Of a DNA stretch of 64,000 nt, positions 12,590 through 23,834 are shown piece after piece. Numbering within the stretch: the stretch's first letter is position 1; each line of letters opens with the position of its first letter. A program made the translations under genes and the position numbers. The stretch is from the NCBI RefSeq assembly GCF_000005505.3, contig NC_016135.3:24708613-24772612 (forward strand), written 5' to 3'. The notes under the pieces were generated by a model, which had not been told where the DNA came from, did not search any database, and saw only the letters and a program-made list of their open reading frames with translations. Source of the stretch: Brachypodium distachyon (lineage: Eukaryota > Streptophyta > Magnoliopsida > Poales > Poaceae).

Positions 12590-12860
12590 ATATCATTATT
12601 TATACTGGCATATCATTGAAATTATTTTTATGCCAACGAAATTTTCTATGATATACACATAAATCTAATTGATTCCAGTGATTTTTCAATGATGTACACA
12701 TAAATTTCAATGAGTTCAATGATATGCAACAAAATTCAATGGTATTTGAATGGTATGGGAGAAAATCAACGATACATCATTTAGATATCAATGAAATATG
12801 TTCGAAATTCAAATGGCAAGGGACAAAATCAATGGTATATCGATGAGATATCAATGAGAA
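12590..12860. repeat. AT-rich degenerate repeat around TCAATGATATAC
   Basis: Short imperfect copies of (T)CAATGATATACA, CAATGGTAT and ATATCAATGA follow one another at irregular spacing. They look like a decayed low-complexity array or a transposon subterminal region. No terminal repeats were found. Confidence 0.45.
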
Positions 12861-13018
12861 TACAAATTTGTCAGCAAATTTGCACAACACAAATCGAACT
12901 GTACAGGGCCGACGGCGGCTGGATCCGACCCCATCCATGGCACGGATTGAGGCAGGAGGCGCGCGAGGAGGAAGCAGGGGTTGCTGCCGCGAGTTAGAGT
13001 AGGGGGTCGCCACCATCT

Positions 13019-13083
13019 TGGAGACGGAGAGAGGGGGGAGAGAGAGAAAGAGAGTGTGAGAGAGAGAGAGCATGAAAAGAAGA
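13019..13083. repeat. GA-rich microsatellite
   Basis: An imperfect (GA)n tract (GAGAGAGAAAGAGAGTGTGA and continuing) lies inside a GC-rich block that extends to about 13560. The long open frames on either strand of that block are rich in Pro, Arg and Ser and contain no recognisable domain. Confidence 0.75.
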
Positions 13084-14058
13084 ACCTACATAGAAGGAGA
13101 AGAAAAACTTATCGAGATCCTGCGGAGACGGGGCCGAGGGGTCGTTGAAGCATGGATCCGGCCACACCAGGGTCGAGGGAGCCTGATTCCGGCCGCATCG
13201 ATGCCGGGGGAGCCGGATTCGGTGGTATCGTCCGGGAATCTCGCCGCCCTGGGTAGCTCGCCGCCGCTGCCATGCACGAGGGAGTAGGGCGGTGCAGAGG
13301 AAGGAGATCCGTTGCAGGAGGACGGGCGGCAATGGGGAAGAGGAGGGGCGGCGCGCGGTTGGGCAGAGGAAAGGGTATCGGGGGCAGTAGGCAAAAAAGA
13401 AGTCGTGGGGTAGAGAGGAAGAAGAACATGGGGATATAAGGAAGGACTTGATCCTAGCGAAAATATCTCGTGGAAGTGGAACCCGAGATCTCTGCGCAAA
13501 TCGCAACGGACGGTGGAAACCGGACCGGTAGGTAGCAGGCCCGCTAGATTTGCCGTTTTGGTCATTTTTGTCTAGTTTTCTGGACAGTCTCTAGCCATTT
13601 GCACTTCTGCCCTGTTGTATACATACTCACATTGTCACAATCTAGGCATTATTTATGGCTGCACAGAAAATGTGGCACACACTTTTTATGTGGACTGTGT
13701 GTTTTGGACATTCATACTCTAGCCATAGATTTGTGCATCCTATGATCGTGTATGGCTCATTCCTAGGTTTGCTTCGTATCGTGCAACCCTAAGAGTTGTT
13801 GATTCGATCGCAAAAAAGAGAGTTGTTGATTCCTGATGCTATCTGGAGTGAATTTCCTTTCGTGCCCATACATTGCTAAAGTTGATAATAATTATCCAAT
13901 GTAACAGAAATTTCTATCTTACCTATTTAGTACCAAAGTTTTCAAAACAAAATTACCATTGCTAAAAAATCGGCTGACTAACCGCTACTTGGTAGGGAAG
14001 CGACTAGCTAGATTAAAGTGATTCTTTGGCATCAAGCATCGCGGGCGATTTATCAATC

Positions 14059-14496
14059 TGAAAGATTAAATGTAATACTATTCCTATATCATACTTAAAG
14101 CGGTATTTGCGAATGTAGATAAAATAGGTTGCGCGCTTTTTTTTAAGAACATGTGCTCTCGAGAATTTTCTATGTAACACTGGAATTTTGCATCAAACTA
14201 TCATTGTGACCTAATTCTGGGTCTACTGCTTACCACAATGCTACAAGCCGTTGATTCATAATTTATATAGAGTGATTTCAGAGAAAATGGGTTTCACACT
14301 TTTTTTAGGAATGTGTGCTCTGGACAATTTTTTATGTAAGCATGGAATTTAGCGTCCAACGATCATTGTGGCCTATTTCTGGGTCTACTCTTTAGCATGC
14401 AGTGCTACAAGTTGTTGATTAAAAAAACTATATAGAGTGATTTCCCATTTTTACCCCACAATCCGCCGAAGTTGACAATATTTAACCTATTGAGCA
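14059..14496 (-). mobile_element. LTR 1 of a tandem LTR-element chain (5'-truncated in plus orientation)
   Basis: This aligns with the right-hand part of the three LTRs that follow, ending in the same CCTATTGAGCA then TAAATTCTTCTTGC. It lacks the TGCTAGGAAATAT end. Like the others it contains two direct copies of a roughly 170-base block (GTGCTCTxGAxAATTTTCTATG to TGCTACAAG). Confidence 0.65.
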
Positions 14497-15194
14497 TAAA
14501 TTCTTCTTGCTTGCCCCGGCTGCCGACGAGTCCTGTGTGTGTGTGTGGGGGGGGGGGGGGGGGTGTTCCCATTCGGCGAGGTCCGGCGCAGAGGAAGAGA
14601 ACCAGTGCCGGCGACATGCATGAAATGAGGTTAGATGAAGACGGGCTACAAAAGAGAGTCGGCGACCTGTTGTCGATACATATCATATTAGAGCAGGAAC
14701 AGAGGAGATTGGGAGAAGGAATCGATCTGGATTGATCGTGAACAGGGGAAACGGGAAAAGGAATTGATCTGGATTGATCAAAAAATTTAGAGCACGAGTT
14801 GCGCGTGCGGTGAAGAAATAAAAACCTAGGCTATGATATTATGTTACTGGCTTGGTCAGGCAGCACCCGGGGAGGGTAGGAGGCGACGGCTGGCAGGATA
14901 AGGAGACAGTGGCAGGTGACGAGATCCGGCAAATGGTTCCCAGTTGGCAAGGTCTGGCTAAGGCGGAAGAGAACCACTGTCGGCAAAGTGCACGACGTGA
15001 GGCTGGAATAAGATGGGCTACAACGGAGAGTGGGCGGCCAGCTATCGATTTGGATCATATCAGATCAGAGATAGAGGAGATCGGGGGAAGGAATCAATCT
15101 GGATGATCGGGAACACAAGAAATCGGGAAAAGAGATCGATCTGGATTGATCGAAATTTTAGAGCACGAGTTGCGGGCACTAGGCTATGGTAGTA
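14497..15194 (-). mobile_element. Two internal domains fused, intervening LTR lost
   Basis: The GC-rich internal segment appears twice in a row here, near 14570-14830 and 14850-15190. Both halves contain GCGGAAGAGAACCA or GCAGAGGAAGAGAACCA and end in GGATTGATC...TTTAGAGCACGAGTTGCG. Between them only a remnant of the primer-binding region (CCTAGGCTATGATATTATG, near 14826) survives. A G-run follows (GT)n at about 14533-14564. There is no gag or pol coding. Confidence 0.6.
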
Positions 15195-15754
15195 TGTTAG
15201 GAAATATGCAATTTATATTTTCAGAAGGCCAAAGGCCAGTAGATATACACCCACATGTGTGGCAAGTATGCAGAAAACCCTTATACAACGGGGTTATTAC
15301 ACGGCTATATATCTACAACTCTAAAAGATGTAATGTCATAGTGGACATATATAATACTTTAGGCAGTATTTGCAAATGAACAGGAAATGGGTGGCACACT
15401 TTTATTAGGTTTATTAGGAATATGTGCTTTAGACACTTTTCTATTTAACCATGGACTTTTGCATCAAATGATCATTATGGCCTAGTGCTGGGTCGACTGC
15501 TTACCATGCTTACCATGCAATGCTACAAGATGTAGATTCATAGTACTATATAGAGTGATTTTAGAGAAATTGGGTTTAGCTCCTTTTCTTAAGAATGTGT
15601 GCTCTAGATAATTTTCTATGTAACCATGGATTTTTGCATCGAACGATCATTATGGCCTACACGTCTATTGCTTACCATGCAATGCTACAAGTTGTTGATT
15701 CCCCATTTTTACCTCATAGTTCACTGAACTTGACAGTATGTCCTCCATTGAGCA
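15195..15754 (-). mobile_element. LTR 2 of the tandem chain
   Basis: The repeat begins TGTTAGGAAATATG and ends CCTCCATTGAGCA in plus orientation, so the minus-strand element would have LTR ends TG...CA with short inverted termini TGCT/AGCA as in LTRs 3 and 4. At 560 bases it is close in length to LTR 3 (555) and LTR 4 (521). Confidence 0.7.
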
Positions 15755-16296
15755 TAAATTCTTCTTGCTTGCCCGAATTAAGATTTTGACCTTGTTCCAG
15801 TAGATTGACACCACTTGCATGCACATATGATTCTGGTTGGGTTAGGCGGCGGTCAGCTTGTTCAGGCAACACATGACGAGGCCAGGAGGCGGCAGGGGCC
15901 GGCGTGATCAGGAGACCGCGGCGGTTGACGAGATCCGGTGGCAGGTTCCTAGTCGGCGAGGTCCGGCGACGGCGGAAGAGAACCGGTGCCGGTGCCGGTG
16001 ACGTGCATGACTTGAGGCCGGATGAAGACGGGTTGTAACAGAGAGCGGACGACGGGTTCCTAGTCGGTGAGGTCCGGTGACGGCGGAAGAGAACCAGTGC
16101 CGGCGACGTGCATGTCTTGAGGCCGGATGAAGACAGGCTGTAACAAAGAGCCGACGACCTGCTGTTGATTTGGATCATATCTGATCAGGAACATTATGGA
16201 TCGGGAGAAGGAATCGATATGGATTGATAAAAGAATCGAGAGCATGCACGAGTTGCGCGTGAAGATGGAGAAATCAACACCTAGGCTCTGATACTC
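15755..16296 (-). mobile_element. Internal domain between LTR 2 and LTR 3
   Basis: At its plus-strand left edge is TAAATTCTTCTTGCTTGCCC, which read on the minus strand is a purine-rich tract ending directly at the LTR, a plausible polypurine tract. At the right edge is the primer-binding site. The interior carries a further internal duplication (CGGCGGAAGAGAACC at two places, near 15970 and 16083). It has no recognisable gag, protease, RT or integrase, so it would be non-autonomous. Confidence 0.65.
16285..16294 (-). other. Primer-binding site, initiator-tRNA-Met type
   Basis: The minus strand reads GTATCAGAGC here, two bases inside the LTR end. This is the core of the plant retrotransposon PBS TGGTATCAGAGC that pairs with the 3' end of initiator tRNA-Met. 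It fixes the element's orientation as minus. Confidence 0.7.
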
Positions 16297-16851
16297 TGCT
16301 AGGAAATATGGAACTTTATTTTGAAGAGGCCAAAAGCCAATGTATATACACGTACAGGTGTAGCAAATATGCAGATAACCCCTGATAAAATCAGGATATA
16401 ACACGGCTATGTATCTACAACTCTAAAAGATTTAATGTCATAGTGGATATATATAATACTTTAGGCAGTATTTGTAAGTGAACAAGAAATGGGTTGCACA
16501 CTTTTATTAGGAACTTTTCTATTTAACCATGGATTTTTGTATCAAATGATCATTATGGCCTAGTGCTGGGTCGACTGCTTACCATGCAATGCTACAAGAT
16601 GTAGATTCATAGTACTATATAGAGTGATTTCAGAGAAATTGGGTTTAGCTCTTTTTGTTTTAGGAATGTGTGTTCTAGATAATTTTCTATGTAACCATGG
16701 ATTTTTGCGTCGAACGATCATTATGGCCTATTTCCGCGTCCACTACTTACCATGCAATGCTACAAGTTATTGATTCATAATACTATATCGAGTGATTTCC
16801 CATTTTTACCTCATAGTTTACTGAAGTTGACAGTATGTCCTCCATTGAGCA
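16297..16851 (-). mobile_element. LTR 3 of the tandem chain
   Basis: This is the best preserved LTR. It starts TGCTAGGAAATATGGAAC and ends CCTCCATTGAGCA in plus orientation. It is flanked left by the PBS of the preceding internal domain and right by the polypurine-like tract of the next, so the same LTR serves two adjacent internal domains. Confidence 0.75.
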
Positions 16852-17282
16852 TAAATTCTTCTTGTTTGCCCGATTTAAGATTTTGACCTTGTCCAAGTAG
16901 ATTGACACCACCTGCATGCACACATGATTTTGGTTGGGTTAGGCGGCGGCCAGCTTGTTCAGGCAACACCTGGCGAGGCCAGGAGGCGGCAGGGGCTGGC
17001 GGGATCAGGAGACGGCGGCGGTTGACGAGATCCGGCGGTGGGTTCCTAGTCGGCGAGGTTCGGCGACGGCAGAAGAGAACTAGTGCCAGTGACGTGCATG
17101 ACTTGAGGCCGGATGAAGACGGGCTGTAACATAGAGCCGACGACGTGCTATCGATTTGGATCATATCCGATTAGAAACATAATAGATCGGGAGAAGGAAT
17201 CGATCTAGATTGATAAAAAAATCCAGAGCATGCACGAGTTGCCCGTGAAGATGGAGAAATCAACACCTAGGCTCTGATACTC
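16852..17282 (-). mobile_element. Internal domain between LTR 3 and LTR 4, with PBS at 17271-17280
   Basis: This is the shortest internal domain (431 bases), GC-rich in the middle (GGCGAGGCCAGGAGGCGGCA). The PBS core GTATCAGAGC (minus strand) occupies 17271-17280 exactly. A minus-strand open frame of 117 codons covers it, but its Pro, Ser and Arg bias and lack of domains argue against a conserved protein. Confidence 0.7.
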
Positions 17283-17803
17283 TACTAGGAAATATGGAAC
17301 TTTTATTTTCAAGAGTCCAAAAGCCAATGTATATACAGTACAGGTGTGGCAAATATGCAGAAACCCCCTGATAAAATCAGGGTATTAAACGGCTATATAT
17401 TTACAACTCTAAAAGATTTAATGTCATACTAGACATATATCACATTTTAGGCAGTTTTTGCGAATGTAGAGAAAATGTGTTGCACACTTTTTTAGGAATC
17501 TGTGCTCTGGAAAATTTTCATGCATTCTTGCATCAGACGATCGTTATGGTCTAGTTATGCGTCTACTGCTTACAATGCAATACTATATTGATTTCAGAGA
17601 AAATGGATTTCACACTCTTTTTTTAGGAATTTGTGCTCTGGACAATTTTCTATGTAACCATGGATTTTGCGTCAAATGTCATTATGTCCCATTTCTCGGT
17701 CTACTGCTTAACATGCAACGCTGCAAGGTGTTGATTCATAATATTTCTTGCTAGTGTTTACCCCATAGTTTGCTCAAGTTGACAGTATTAACCCCATTGA
17801 GCA
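17283..17803 (-). mobile_element. LTR 4 and right edge of the chain
   Basis: The LTR starts TACTAGGAAATATGG, with the terminal TG mutated to TA, and ends CCCCATTGAGCA. Beyond it 17804-17865 repeats the start of an internal domain (TAAATTCTTCTTGCTTGCCCC then TTAAGATTTTGA) and then stops matching, so the chain is truncated on this side too. Confidence 0.65.
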
Positions 17804-18007
17804 TAAATTCTTCTTGCTTGCCCCATTTAAGATTTTGAACTTGTTTCAGTAGTCTAATGCCATTTAATTTCTTCAGAAAATATTTTTTCGTAATATTGCT
17901 TTTTTTTAAAATGTTGAAAGTAGTAATAAAATTCTATACTGAAGACTGCGCCTAGTTCTAAAATCTAGAATGCCATGTACATATAAATGGAGAGCGTATA
18001 ATATCTA

Positions 18008-18056
18008 CTCCATCTGTTTCTAATACTAAAATGTCTTACAATTAGAAACAGACGAG
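18008..18056. mobile_element. Very short palindromic Stowaway derivative
   Basis: Forty-nine bases between TA dinucleotides form a near-perfect hairpin: CTCCATCTGTTTCTAA at the left and TTAGAAACAGACGAG at the right, with a short loop. This is two terminal repeats with almost no interior. Confidence 0.65.
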
Positions 18057-18059
18057 TAT

Positions 18060-20118
18060 GACTTAAGGCTATTCTCAGTCGCCTAAGAAATAGTTATTTC
18101 TCAATTGACAATCGTAAGCATCCAATTAAGATTTTCATATCCATCAGATCTACATTGATCTTACACGAATCTCAATGATTGAATCAAAATGTTGTTATCA
18201 TCGACTAAAAAATAGTTATTTCCCAGTCGCACAAAACCGATAAAAAAACAAAATGAAGTTTTTTCCCAAGTAACCAGTCTCACATCTTACTTTTTCAGGT
18301 TCTCGTTGCTATGTTATTGCAAGACAGGATGAGACACAACGAGTACTTCCAACCTACTCTTGAGAGAGCTTATTGGGGTCACATGTTTTTTAAATCACAT
18401 GAATAAAAAAAATAAAGGATTGGAATGCCATACGCACTTTAATTTTAGGATTTTTCAATGATGTCTCACCTGATTTGTAGAATTCTACGGAATTAGGTTA
18501 ATTTGGACAAAATCTTTAGGAATCGGGCATCTCTATTTCTACAAAATGACTGCTACACATTGAAAAAAATCCAAAAGATTCAACTCTTATAAAAATCATT
18601 TACTAATTCTTCAAACTGAACACTGATAAATAAATTGTATGCTCAATCATGAGCATGTTTGACCAGTCAAAACGGACGATATATGCTTGACATGTGTGGT
18701 GGGGCCTATCAAACTGCTCCGTGAGGCGAGTACCACCCCTGCGGATGCTGAGGCGCTGGCCCTCAAATTGGACCACGGGGTTTTAAGGCTACCAGCACTA
18801 ATGAGAGCATAATGATCAATCAATAAATGAGTTATAATCAGTCTCGCACCCCTGGACAGCAAATCATGCAACACCAATTCAATGAGCTGGAGTAGACCAC
18901 ACAAGTACTCACATTGTACGTAAACATTTCGTCACATCGTCCAAACTCTGTTACTCGTACACCGTGACGCATGAACCATGACCGGTCACAGGATCATCAG
19001 AGATTCAGAGTGAGAGCAGCGGCAGGCAGCAATAAACCAACTAGGGTAAGCGCTTCAGTCAGAGAAAACTCGGTCAACTTTTGCAAACGGCGAAGCGGGG
19101 TAGAAGACAAAAGTATATTCATGCATGCGCTCTACTGACGGCATCGAGGCCAGTCTTGTGACCGCAGCGAGAGATCTGGCCATCTGGGGAGAGACTTGAG
19201 TGAGCACATCGTGACATGGGGCGGTGAAAAGGTGCCAAGAGATTGGAGTAAAAATAAAATTTCTGCAGGGTCACTGACAAAGAGAGAGATGTGAGTGGGG
19301 CCCAGCAGCAGCCGCCCCCATCCCTCTGTTCTGCTCTGCGGAATCGAGCCAACAACAGCTGAGTGAGTGAGTGTGGGGGTGCTGCTTGCTCTGCTCGATC
19401 GGATAGGGAGGGATCCAGTCCAGCCTTGGGACCTCTGTTTGACCACCATGGTTGAGATTAGCATAAAGTTTCGAGCTTTGGAGTTTGGAGTGTTAAAAGC
19501 GACACACATCTCGAGAAGAGCTAAATTTTCTTTAAGATTGTTTATCACAGTTATTGTACTTATTTAGTGTATCCTAAACAGAGGGATAACATTCTGTAAT
19601 GGGAGAAGGCTTATGTAATTTGAGGAAAGCTGAGAGTCTGTAAAGAAGATGAACACTTTCTGTGTGGAACAAAAGGTCATCTTAAGGTTGTTGGCAACAA
19701 GCACAAGTACAGCTCTCTATTTGTGCCAGGGTGAATTTCTACGGCAGTGGTAGTACTAGCAGCCAGCTCTGTGTTTTACCAGCCTGACGAGACATTTGTT
19801 GTTTGGAGTAAAACATTTCCTAATTGGTTTGGAAAGAGAATGCTCATGGGCAATGGCCAGAGAGACTGACCTGTGGACTCCTGTCTAGCAGGTCTAGAGG
19901 AACTAAAAAAGGCCAAGACATCACAGCGTGCTGTTAGATCTCTTCTTACAGTAGGTTAAGTCCCCACTGCTCTGCTCTAGTGTTCCCCCTCACGCTCCTC
20001 TCCACACCACGCCCCCTTCTTCCCCTTCCCCTCTCCGGCTCTCCCCTCCCCCCCTCAGCACTTCAGCAGCCACCCAGACAAAGAGAGGCACACACATCCA
20101 AGCATCCTGCAAGGAGCA
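18060..20118. other. Upstream region of the remorin gene
   Basis: No gene was recognised up to about 19.9 kb. From about 19960 to 20118 the sequence becomes strongly CT-rich (CTCCTCTCCACACC, CTTCCCCTTCCCC), which fits a grass 5' UTR, and ends in GGAGCA just before the start codon. I could not place a TATA box with confidence. Confidence 0.45.
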
Positions 20119-22956
20119 ATGGAGTATGAGAGGATACACAAGGCACAGGTACGAGCTCCATACAAGCCAGTGCTGCAGCTCGTTTGATCCGACCGCTTAC
20201 CGGCTACTCGATTCATACGCATTCTGGGTGTTCTCTTCTTCGAGTGACACATCCTCTCTATGCTTCATTTACATTTTTACCTTTGCCTTTTCTGGGAAAT
20301 ATTTCTTTTTTCCTGATATAGATGTGCTAATTTTTTGGCTCATTTCTGATTTTACCTTCGCTGAGATAATATGTTTACTATGTTCTGTTACGTTTAAGGT
20401 GGCCCCTCTGTTTTAGAATAAGATTCAAAGCTAGTCTCGCTACAAGAAGAACAATTTGAGCAATTTTCTTAAGGATGCCAGAGTTGATGAGTGGTTTATA
20501 CATAAACTGTAGTCCAAAGAGCTGTGACTTATTCGGTAAATCTGTTTTCTCAGTTAAAGCGAAGCTAACTAAATAGGTCAGGTGAGCGTACTGCTCAATA
20601 TGCATATCCCCAGGAAAAACTATCACTTTTGCGTAGGTAGTGAAAAAGTCCAACGACCGTTCTGAAGATTTTGGCGTCGTTACATTCTTACATGGCAAAA
20701 GTGGTGACATCACTATCCCCATTTTCAGCAATTTTATTTTCCTGATGTCTTGTTACAGACTAGAGAAATGTGAGTGCCAAATGGTCCTATAATCATATTG
20801 ACTAAGAAATGCATGAACTGGTACTTCTGATTTCTTAACGATTTATAGGGTCCTAAGATACCTACAAATCTTCTGTTCAAAATAAATTACAGAGTAGAAG
20901 TTACCACCTTGAATCGAGGCAGTTTAAGTCATAGTGCTTCCATGGATAAAGACTTACAGCTTTGGTGTTCCTGCAGGCAGGTGCTCTTTCTCCCACAAAG
21001 CTAAGGATGAAGCTGCTGGGGGCCCATAATCGTGTAAGAGTCATCAGCAACAGCCCGTCTCGAACATCGCCTTCGAAGAACATTGAGCCATCCCAAGCAC
21101 AGAACAGACTATTAGTTTGTGATGTTCTTGAAGAAGGTACAGACATAATGGTAGTTTATTTCATTACCTCACCTTTTCCTGATCAAGTCAATCACATAGC
21201 CAGCTTGCTCTGCTAACAGTGTCACACAACTCTGATGCCTCCAAATGTCCTTCAACAATTAACAAAGCTGAAGCATTAGATAAGGACTCACCAGTGGATA
21301 GCAGCAAGGTTCAGAGCATTTCCAAGAGTTCAGTTCACCAACCTGCACCTAGCAACTCAAGCATGATACATCCGGTGCGAACTGCCGAAGAAGACAGTAA
21401 TGACTGTGACAGTGGTCTCGACAATGCTAGTACTAGTAGCTTCGAGTTCCATGGAGACGAGAAAATGGCAGCCCAGAATCCGACAACGGGGTATTTCTCT
21501 AGACAGGCTTCCTCCAAGTGGAACGATGCGGAGAAATGGATTGTGAACAAGCAAACTGTTCAACAGAATATCACCAAGGGCGTGTCACAGAAGCAGAATG
21601 CATACCAGGTGAATTCTGCTGCAGCCAGGGGTGTCATTGTACCCAAACATTCAAACCACAGCGCGTTTGCTCGTCCACTGCAGAACATGAAAAGGTTTAA
21701 TCCAGCTTCGTCAGCATCTCGAAGCATATTAGAGAGGTTGTCTTTTGCTTCACATCAGCCGAAGTTGGTTAGGCATGCAGATGTCTGTCCAGTTCAAAGT
21801 GGTAGTGCCAACTCTGAGTATCAGAAGGAGGCAATTGATACCAGTTCATCAATTGCAATTAAACCCTGCAAGGATCTCCAAGGTAGCTTTATCATTTATT
21901 ACTTATAGTAACAAAAGGCACCAAATTGTGATATAATGCTAGTAAATTATGCTTCAGTGTAAAATTTGTCAGCCTTCAAAACTATGGACTGATACGAATT
22001 ATTGCATGCAGATATTACCACAGTTCAATCGGTATCTGTGAGAGATGTGGGCACAGAAATGACCCCAATACCAAGTCAGGAACCTTCAAGGACTGGAACT
22101 CCGCTTGGGTCAGTGACACCAACTCGGAGCCCGAATTGTTCAATACCATCAACTCCGGTAGGAGGACGATCCACAGCATCACCAGGAGAAGACAACACAG
22201 ATGATGGTCCTTATTTCAACAGAAAAGGTGGAGCAAATGAGATGTCAGAGAATGAAATAAGGCTAAAGGCAAGGAAAGAAATTGCAGCCCTAGGTGTACA
22301 GCTAGGAAAGATGAACATTGCTACATGGGCTAGCAAAGAAGAACTAGAACTAGTCTCTGCAAAACCAAGCATTGCTGATCTGGAGCGAATGAAGAAGGAA
22401 TATGAAGCTCGTGCGGCAGCCTTTGAGGAAGCAGAAAATTCTAAACATACAGCAAGGTATATTCAATCAGAATTAAATCTAGTGATGGTTTTGTTCATCT
22501 TATCTGAAATGGCTATTGTATTTGCCAGATTCAAGAAGCAGGAGCTGAAGATCGAAGCATGGGAGAGCCGTCAAAGAACGAAAGTTGAATTCGAAATGAG
22601 GAGACTAGAGGTGCATTTCCACTGTATTTCATCATCTGCTTGCCTGCTTTTCTTCGCATCAACACAATATAACTTGCTCATGTTTACACTGTACGCTAAT
22701 ATAATTTGTTATGCGATACTAAAACTCAAGTCATTGATGGCAGGAACATGCAGAGAGAATGAGAAGTGAGGCCATGGCGAAGATGGCTGAAAAGCTAGAG
22801 ATGGCACGCCGTCTGGCTGAAGAGAAAAGGGCCTCAGCCAATGCCAAGATGAACAAGCAAGCAGCAAGGGCAGTTCAGAAGGCCGATCAGATACGCCAAA
22901 CAGGGCGGATGCCAGGGTCCCATATCCTATGCTGCAGCTGCTTCTGTGAACGTTAG
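20119..22956 (+). CDS. Remorin family protein, long group-6-like form
   Basis: Exons 20119-20148, 20977-21136, 21220-21882, 22012-22456, 22529-22610 and 22744-22956 join in phase to 530 residues. The start is the first ATG after the CT-rich leader and gives MEYERIHKAQ, a beginning seen in long remorins. Remorins are plant-specific, filament-forming proteins on the inner face of the plasma membrane, concentrated in nanodomains and linked to immunity, cell-to-cell transport and symbiosis. The first two thirds are Ser-rich and disordered and include DVGTEMTPIPSQEPSRTGTP, a hallmark of the long class. The last 130 residues are the remorin C-terminal coiled coil (WESRQRTKVEFEMRRLE, ARRLAEEKRASANAKMNKQA). 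The protein ends in a cysteine cluster, CCSCFC, the likely S-acylated membrane anchor. The domain family is certain; the exact subgroup is inference. Confidence 0.93.
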
Positions 22957-23690
22957 TGTATGTTTAACAACTGGCTGTTAAGTGTGGTCGTGGTAAACCT
23001 AAATTCCTCGTTCTCTAGTCAGCATTCCTTGGTTTTAGTATGGGAAAGGGAATGTCCGATTTAGGTATTCAGATGTACACATTCTTGATTGTCATATAAA
23101 TAATTCCAATGCCTGCATTTGTTTGCTCATGAACTGCACTTATTTGTTCTAAACAGAAAGTTGAGTGCTAAGTTGTTAGTTAATGCACTCTTCAGTCACT
23201 AGGGACGACGAGCCCAGTGGGCTTGCCGTAGGTACAGAGACGCTAGCTAATGGATTCAGTTAGCTTTCTTAATTCTTTCCTTTCCTGATAAACCAAGCGA
23301 AAAGGCCATGATCTGGGATCTACTGTTCACAGGTCTCCTTTAGGCTGAAAGGTTCACGGGTCTCTGAAAGCAGTGCATTGGTACATCGTATGATGCAATG
23401 AGCAGTAGAGTGAATAGCAGTCCCTGTTGGTGAAATCACAGAGACATGGAATGTGATGACCAACAAACAGCAACTGATGAGAACACAAGGTGCAAGGAAA
23501 GATGTGGACTCACTTTGATCTCGGCAAGGATTCCTGAGAGTGAGGAATAGCTGTTTCCGTACCTTCATGGTCCAAACCAGGCAAGTAGTCTGTACTCAGT
23601 CTCAGTGAATTTACAGTTGACATTTCCCATATCGCACTTCACCTGCCACCATGCTGCAAAAGACTGAAACAAATCAGTGCGTGATCCTTC
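22957..23690. other. Remorin 3' UTR and intergenic sequence
   Basis: AATAAA-like ATAAATAATTCC near 23095 may be the polyadenylation signal. A minus-strand splice-flanked open segment at about 23570-23665 (containing CDMGNVNCKFTETEYR) may be the last exon of a short leftward transcript, but no complete gene could be assembled. Confidence 0.4.
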
Positions 23691-23720
23691 AAGAATAGAA
23701 TAGTGGAGCTATGTTTAGTA

Positions 23721-23834
23721 CTCCCTCCGGCCCGGAAATACTTTTCAAAATATTACATGTATCTAGACGCTTTTTAAACATAGATATATTCATATTTGGG
23801 CAAATTTGAAACAAATAATATGGGTCGGAGGGAG
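23721..23834. mobile_element. Stowaway MITE, complete
   Basis: TA target duplications at 23719-23720 and 23835-23836 flank CTCCCTCCGGCCCGGAAATA at the left and the inverse CGGAGGGAG at the right. The interior has ATTACATGTATCTAGACG, the same word as the element at 1233. Confidence 0.85.

Noticed and set aside
13086..13565. Three overlapping minus-strand frames of 106-170 codons
   Set aside because: The block is GC-rich with a GA microsatellite; the frames are Ser/Pro/Arg-rich, mutually overlapping and without motifs, so coding is not supported.
18647..18904. Minus-strand 85-codon frame
   Set aside because: No domain or promoter; short and isolated in repeat-rich intergenic sequence.
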